DNA of 64,000 nt, from the NCBI GenBank assembly GCA_037179385.1, contig CM074184.1:13844001-13908000 (forward strand), read 5' to 3'. The position numbers and the translations under genes are program-made. The notes beneath the pieces were generated by a model that was not told the DNA's origin, did not search any database, and worked only from the letters and a program-made list of their open reading frames with translations. Positions 63,101-64,000 of this stretch are shown here, one piece after another; positions within the stretch are counted from its first letter, which is position 1; every line of letters begins with the position of its first letter. This DNA comes from Holothuria scabra (taxonomy: Eukaryota > Echinodermata > Holothuroidea > Aspidochirotida > Holothuriidae).

Positions 63101-63957
63101 CAATTTGTTTTGCATCACCATAACTAATGACTTCCACCACGTGAAACTGTTTAATAGTCAAAGTTCAGGTCTAACGGTACAGTTACAGTCTACCTTCAAA
63201 GCATTTTAAACTGAAGCAGATCCCAGCAAAATCATACCTCGGCTGACAGGCAATAGCCCTGACATTATAGCATGATTACAAAAAGTACACACTTTTCAAG
63301 ACTGGTTTGATTCTGGATATTTAATGGATGTCTCTCTAACTACTAAGTTTTAAATTAAGATTCTTGCAACTCTTAAATACACTAAGATTTGTGTATAAAA
63401 CCAGATGAGATAGAATACACTTTAACTCCGGTTTTGACTAATAGATACTTCTTTGGTGACATCACCGAGGAATGTTTCAGGATTATTTTGAGGTCAACAT
63501 CAGTATGTAAGTACAGGCTTTCCCTAAGACATGGTGCTTACTAAAGCCAAGTTATGACATCAGTGATAGCCAACAATAGCAACTGAGTAAAACATGGTGT
63601 ACAAACACAGATTTGAATACATCTTGGACAAAAAAAGAAAGAAACAGACACTTTGTATATACCTGTGGCAATGCCACAGGAAATGAACGTTTCTGTATAT
63701 ACCTGTGACAATGCCCCAGGTAATGAATTCAATAAAATACTGATATGATGTACTTTCAATTTGAAATGCTAAATTTTCTTACTCATTGGATCAAAGGTTG
63801 TTAACAAGGTGGTTACTTTCTCCATGGCACCTAGTAATGATGCCTTCCTCTGGTGCATCTGTACATATGTGTGGGTCCATTGAGGTCGAAGGTCATCGTG
63901 ATCAGGCAGCTGCGTATAAGTACTCTTCAAATGTTTGAGAGCCACAGGAAAATTAGC
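35899..63957 (-). CDS. PRKDC: DNA-PKcs (PRKDC) orthologue, C-terminal 939 residues, 20 exons, 5' part beyond the right edge
   Basis: DNA-PKcs is the Ku-recruited Ser/Thr kinase of non-homologous end joining and acts in the nucleus. Exons, 5' to 3' of the gene: 63957-63783, 62898-62785, 62159-62032, 61945-61814, 60966-60804, 59512-59343, 58360-58238, 57389-57216, 55058-54885, 54181-54113, 53174-53039, 51188-51121, 50084-49864, 47777-47694, 44086-44012, 43255-43184, 42160-41959, 41201-41013, 38998-38865, 36115-35899. All introns are GT-AG, all phases agree, and the total is 2820 nt (939 codons plus TAA). Fragment residues about 1-470 are the C-terminal FAT region. Residues about 520-830 are the kinase: KGGEDLR with the ATP-site lysine at about 570, GIGDRH with Asp 731, Asn 736, and DFG Asp 750. 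The last 33 or so residues are [17 protein letters not shown] and EIPGQY fit DNA-PKcs rather than ATM, ATR, mTOR or SMG1 (from memory of the family). Human DNA-PKcs is about 4128 residues, so roughly the last quarter is here. The frame is intact, with no internal stop. Confidence 0.95.
36815..37045 (-). mobile_element. SINE-1 copy, near full length
   Basis: The left tail is GGGTTAGGGGTTAGATGGG. The body includes CCCAGTTTCCAACCAATTGG and TTCAAGTC. The minus-strand head reads CATTGTCAAGCGGTTATAGC with a GGAGTTTGAGTCCTGGCCGG B-box-like segment. Confidence 0.85.
37146..37345 (+). mobile_element. SINE-2 copy with tRNA-like head
   Basis: The head has an exact A-box-like TGGCGGAGTGG and a B-box-like GAGTTCGATTCC. 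The body continues as CATCCAAGAGCAATCTACCA and GTTGCCACCCAAAGTGAAG. A second copy lies at 47965-48165, which makes this a dispersed repeat and not a single tRNA gene. Confidence 0.75.
37891..38848 (-). repeat. Composite repeat, full-length copy, minus orientation, in the last PRKDC intron
   Basis: From AAACCAGAAAGCCAAAAGAC and TTAGTGATTCCTTGC on the left to a CA run (38773-38800) and GATTCCTTGCCTGCCTTCGG then CAAGGAATC on the right. About seven tandem units containing TGACCTCTCGTGACCCCAAA and TTTGACCTCCACCAAAAAC. The right edge is about 16 bp from the end of exon 38865-38998. Confidence 0.8.
38865..38998 (-). CDS. PRKDC: PRKDC exon (kinase to FATC linker), residues 824-867
   Basis: Reads [20 protein letters not shown] then [20 protein letters not shown], matching NWYPRQK..YAKRKLAGANP in vertebrates. 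The acceptor is TTCTCTGTAG and the donor is GTAAGA. A repeat element ends about 15 bases beyond the donor, on the intron side. Confidence 0.94.
39485..40630. mobile_element. Candidate DNA element with about 30-bp imperfect inverted repeats, in a PRKDC intron
   Basis: Left GTTCCCATTTGAGTGAGCAC then AGTGGATCAA; right, inverted, GGTTTCCATTTGAGTGTGCG then CGGTAGATCAA. A second inverted pair lies just inside the left end (39565-39665). No open frame. Target duplication not found. Confidence 0.5.
41013..41201 (-). CDS. PRKDC: PRKDC exon (activation segment and C-lobe), residues 761-823
   Basis: 63 codons, phase 0 at both ends: [20 protein letters not shown] then [17 protein letters not shown] and [13 protein letters not shown]. 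It is nearly colinear with the vertebrate PVPELMPFRLTRQ...VKEPSFDWK. The acceptor is TTTCTTTCAAG and the donor is GTATCT. Confidence 0.97.
41585..41699 (-). mobile_element. SINE-1, 5'-truncated, 13-bp target-site duplication, in a PRKDC intron
   Basis: CCATTTTTGTTGA is duplicated exactly at 41585-41597 and 41687-41699 around 89 bp of SINE tail (GTTAGTTAGATGGAG, then CCCAATTTCCAACCAATTGG). Confidence 0.92.
41959..42160 (-). CDS. PRKDC: PRKDC exon (catalytic loop and DFG), residues 693-760
   Basis: Contains [17 protein letters not shown], the catalytic loop [14 protein letters not shown] and the metal-binding [14 protein letters not shown]. Catalytic Asp (GDRH), Asn (PSN) and DFG Asp are all present, so the kinase looks active. 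The acceptor is TTTACAG and the donor is GTAAGG. Confidence 0.98.
43184..43255 (-). CDS. PRKDC: PRKDC exon (kinase C-lobe), residues 669-692
   Basis: 72-nt exon reading [20 protein letters not shown] then DLS, equivalent to ETVTSFRKRE..VPADLL in vertebrates. The acceptor is TTTGTGTCAG; the donor GTAAAA splits an Arg codon. Confidence 0.94.
44012..44086 (-). CDS. PRKDC: PRKDC exon (kinase C-lobe), residues 644-668
   Basis: Reads [20 protein letters not shown] and GKMY, aligning with the EYKDWLTK..G..MLMYK segment of vertebrate DNA-PKcs. The acceptor is TTCATGTTCAG and the donor is GTAAGT. The intron before it, 3.6 kb, is largely satellite DNA. Confidence 0.93.
44590..45625. repeat. Satellite block 1, units of about 38 and 43 bp, in a PRKDC intron
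   Basis: Alternating units: GATACTAATACATAGAGGCA then ATGTGATACAGAGACATTGC and TGT, and GATACATAGATGGTGCTATG then ATACAGTGACATTGCTGT. On the minus strand the array is open in all frames and gives spurious [15 protein letters not shown] proteins. Confidence 0.93.
47150..47635. repeat. Satellite block 2, same units as block 1
   Basis: The same GATACATAGATGGTGCTATG and CATAGAGGCAATGTGATACA units recur, more diverged. It ends about 60 bp from PRKDC exon 47777-47694. Confidence 0.9.
47694..47777 (-). CDS. PRKDC: PRKDC exon (kinase hinge), residues 616-643
   Basis: Reads [17 protein letters not shown] followed by [17 protein letters not shown](W/F) is the PIKK hinge region. Two donors are possible. 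GTGAAG at 47722 would leave the phase unresolved downstream, whereas GTGAGT at 47693 gives a phase-2 end that joins perfectly to the next exon. The lysine-rich end replaces a longer loop in vertebrate DNA-PKcs. Confidence 0.9.
47965..48165 (+). mobile_element. SINE-2 copy, diverged
   Basis: GTGTCTGAGTGGATAAAGTA matches the SINE-2 A-box region. The body ACCAAGAACAACCTATGG, TTGAATCAATTATCAACCC and AAAGTAAAGG follows in the same order as the copy at 37146. The B-box is decayed. Confidence 0.68.
48625..48828 (-). pseudogene. Fragment of a Penelope-like or related retroelement C-terminus
   Basis: The minus strand reads GCTVAAHFS, a stop, [20 protein letters not shown] and [20 protein letters not shown] then FNKDL. 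CTVAAHF and R.CELYLI.KLKT resemble the end of the GIY-YIG-type region in Penelope-like elements (from memory). One in-frame TAA breaks it. It lies in the PRKDC intron between exons 50084-49864 and 47777-47694. Confidence 0.5.
49425..49520 (-). repeat. Composite repeat fragment in a PRKDC intron
   Basis: TGACTTTGACCTCCACCACA, then AGCAATAGGTATCATCTTCT, resembles one internal unit of the family. Confidence 0.5.
49864..50084 (-). CDS. PRKDC: PRKDC exon (kinase N-lobe, ATP-binding lysine), residues 543-615
   Basis: Contains [20 protein letters not shown] followed by [19 protein letters not shown] and TYQVTPMTS. The lysine of VKGGEDLR, about residue 570 of the fragment, is the ATP-phosphate-binding lysine of PIKKs. 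The acceptor is TTTGTAACCAG; the donor GTGAGT splits the next Arg codon. Confidence 0.97.
50320..51000. repeat. Minisatellite, about 52-bp unit, about 13 copies, in a PRKDC intron
   Basis: The unit is CAATAACTTGCCAAATGTCA then GATATTCAGGTAAGGGGTGG then AGGGTGACATCT. Some units have a variant with AGAGGAAGAACTCA. The array lies between exons 51188-51121 and 50084-49864. Confidence 0.93.
51121..51188 (-). CDS. PRKDC: PRKDC exon (kinase N-lobe), residues 520-542
   Basis: Small exon that completes the Gly codon of PGQY and then reads [19 protein letters not shown] and DEQ. PLPEYHV.IAGFDE is a DNA-PKcs N-lobe signature. The acceptor is TTTCATACAG and the donor is GTAAGA. Confidence 0.95.
51480..52020. 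repeat. Degenerate simple repeat (GACACAGAGACCTGA type), in a PRKDC intron
   Basis: Units of roughly 12-20 bp such as CCTGACACAGAGAC recur on both sides of the MITE at 51575. Minus-strand open frames rich in S, V and C are artefacts. Confidence 0.85.
51575..51690. mobile_element. 116-bp MITE, almost wholly inverted repeat, in a PRKDC intron
   Basis: Left arm CCAGGGGCCCGTTCCACAAA then GAGTTACGCACGATCTTAAG; the right arm is its inverse with two or three differences, separated by about 28 bp. It is inserted inside the degenerate ACACAGA-type repeat. Confidence 0.88.
52795..53005. repeat. Minisatellite, unit about 35-40 bp, about six copies, in a PRKDC intron
   Basis: The unit is close to AGGGGTGTACATGGCTAGTA then CTGAGCCCCTAC. 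It ends about 35 bp before the PRKDC exon edge at 53039. Confidence 0.85.
53039..53174 (-). CDS. PRKDC: PRKDC exon (start of kinase domain), residues 475-519
   Basis: 45 codons plus one base, from [17 protein letters not shown] through [12 protein letters not shown] to DIEIPG. GNLKE.SPW and EIPGQY are conserved DNA-PKcs and PIKK kinase-entry motifs. The acceptor is ATGGTACAG and the donor is GTAAGA. Confidence 0.94.
54113..54181 (-). CDS. PRKDC: PRKDC exon, residues 452-474
   Basis: Short 69-nt exon, phase 0 at both ends, reading [20 protein letters not shown]. It aligns with the KFIQTFGKEFDKHFG region of vertebrate DNA-PKcs. It was too short to stand out as an open frame and was found from splice signals (TTTTAG acceptor, GTAAGT donor) and phase. 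Confidence 0.9.
54436..54525 (-). mobile_element. SINE-1 fragment in a PRKDC intron
   Basis: GATGAGTTTAACCGCTCGG, TTACCAATTGGTTTAAGTC and a CTTTTTTGGCAATTGT block match the diverged family tail. Confidence 0.55.
54885..55058 (-). CDS. PRKDC: PRKDC exon (FAT to kinase linker), residues 394-451
   Basis: 58 codons, phase 0 at both ends, from [11 protein letters not shown] to NFRTSFAR. It corresponds to the DWSND..R segment before the kinase domain of vertebrate DNA-PKcs. The acceptor is GTTCACAG and the donor is GTAAGT. Confidence 0.93.
56372..56612 (-). mobile_element. SINE-1, full length with tRNA-like head, in a PRKDC intron
   Basis: The minus-strand head reads GACTGCATGGTCTAGTGTTT then AGAGCATCAGGC, an A-box and anticodon-arm-like sequence; the body and tail follow leftwards to GATGGAGTTTTACGG. 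Best example of the family structure in the window. Confidence 0.88.
57216..57389 (-). CDS. PRKDC: PRKDC exon (FAT region), residues 336-393
   Basis: 58 codons, phase 0 at both ends. It begins [15 protein letters not shown] and ends [13 protein letters not shown], aligning with the vertebrate YPF..SSESY and ALDQLSNPELLFK blocks. The acceptor is TTTTGTAAG and the donor is GTATGA. Confidence 0.93.
58238..58360 (-). CDS. PRKDC: PRKDC exon (FAT region), residues 295-335
   Basis: 41 codons with phase 0 at both ends. It contains [19 protein letters not shown], nearly identical to the vertebrate DNA-PKcs sequence and diagnostic among PIKK family members. The acceptor is GTTGTAG and the donor is GTAAAT. 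Confidence 0.95.
59343..59512 (-). CDS. PRKDC: PRKDC exon (FAT region), residues 238-294
   Basis: The acceptor is TTTGTTTCAG and the donor is GTAGGA. It contains [20 protein letters not shown], which matches a conserved DNA-PKcs stretch ([12 protein letters not shown] in vertebrates, from memory). It ends in phase 0. Confidence 0.92.
60804..60966 (-). CDS. PRKDC: PRKDC exon (FAT region), residues 184-237
   Basis: The acceptor is TTTAAACAG and the donor is GTAAAG. It encodes [16 protein letters not shown] followed by a charged helical stretch and [16 protein letters not shown], typical of the alpha-helical FAT solenoid. It ends in phase 1 and joins the next exon to give ENDEVSES. Confidence 0.85.
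61814..61945 (-). CDS. PRKDC: PRKDC exon (FAT region), residues 140-183
   Basis: 44 codons in phase 0 at both ends, from [10 protein letters not shown] to VQPSIEQ. The acceptor AG lies at 61946-61947. An AG six bases further upstream (TTTTCAG) would place TGA first in frame, so it was rejected. The donor is GTAAGA. Confidence 0.78.
62032..62159 (-). CDS. PRKDC: PRKDC exon (FAT region), residues 97-139
   Basis: The acceptor AG at 62160-62161 follows a T-rich tract, and the donor is GTGAGT. It reads [20 protein letters not shown] and ends in phase 0 after SSSVDT. A second acceptor inside it (ending at 62121, CTTACCAACAG) would give a shorter exon but would shift the upstream phase, so the longer form is preferred. 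Confidence 0.75.
62785..62898 (-). CDS. PRKDC: PRKDC exon (FAT region), residues 59-96
   Basis: The acceptor is TTTTTCCAG and the donor is GTGGGT. Two bases complete the split Asn codon from the previous exon, then 37 codons follow ([12 protein letters not shown] to ALCTDA), ending in phase 1. Identification rests on phase continuity and splice signals more than on recognised sequence. Confidence 0.8.
63783..63957 (-). CDS. PRKDC: PRKDC exon (FAT region), fragment residues 1-58
   Basis: First visible exon of the gene. The acceptor is TTGTAG at 63958-63959 and the donor GTAAGA follows 63783. It starts in phase 0 and ends one base into a codon. It contains [10 protein letters not shown] and [11 protein letters not shown], which look like helical repeat sequence of the FAT region. 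Earlier exons lie beyond the right edge. Confidence 0.85.
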
Positions 63958-64000
63958 CTACAAGGATGCCAAAAGCAATCATCAGTATTAGCTGAGGGCA

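Overview
This is a eukaryotic genomic window, AT-rich and full of introns and transposon remnants. The best-supported gene is the 3' part of a DNA-PKcs (PRKDC) orthologue. It runs on the minus strand and enters from the right edge. Twenty exons between 63957 and 35899 join in one continuous reading frame of 939 residues plus a stop codon. They cover the end of the FAT region, the PI3K-like kinase domain and the C-terminal FATC domain. DNA-PKcs together with L2-like, RTE-like and Penelope-like retroelements and tRNA-derived SINEs suggests a marine invertebrate deuterostome, most likely an echinoderm (a sea cucumber is my guess). That is an inference, because nothing in the window names the species.

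Layout. Positions 1-27.8 kb have no gene I can support. They hold decayed repeats, several inverted-repeat (MITE-like) elements, a minimodule of three related MITEs (4.2-5.7 kb), very short palindromic insertions flanked by 6-8 bp duplications (4.06, 8.68, 8.80, 15.88, 16.18 kb), a truncated L2-like LINE (18.93-19.51 kb, plus) and a broken RTE-like reverse transcriptase (19.63-20.58 kb, minus). From 27.9 to 32.4 kb a candidate plus-strand gene is visible as three phase-compatible exons. They encode an extracellular cysteine-containing segment, one transmembrane helix and a short cytoplasmic tail. From 32.4 to 35.9 kb there are repeats and the probable 3' UTR of the kinase gene. From 35.9 kb to the end is the kinase gene, whose introns carry satellites, SINEs, a Penelope-like fragment and DNA elements.

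Two SINE families recur. SINE-1 has at least eleven copies, all in the same orientation (tRNA-like head on the right, TAAC-type tail on the left), and five have visible target-site duplications of 9-13 bp. SINE-2 has two copies in the opposite orientation. A third family is a composite repeat with internal tandem units of about 120-130 bp, a GT/CA run and a GATTCCTTGCC end; it occurs about five times.

DNA-PKcs is the catalytic kinase of non-homologous end joining. It acts in the nucleus with Ku70/Ku80 at broken DNA ends. No other repair gene is visible here.
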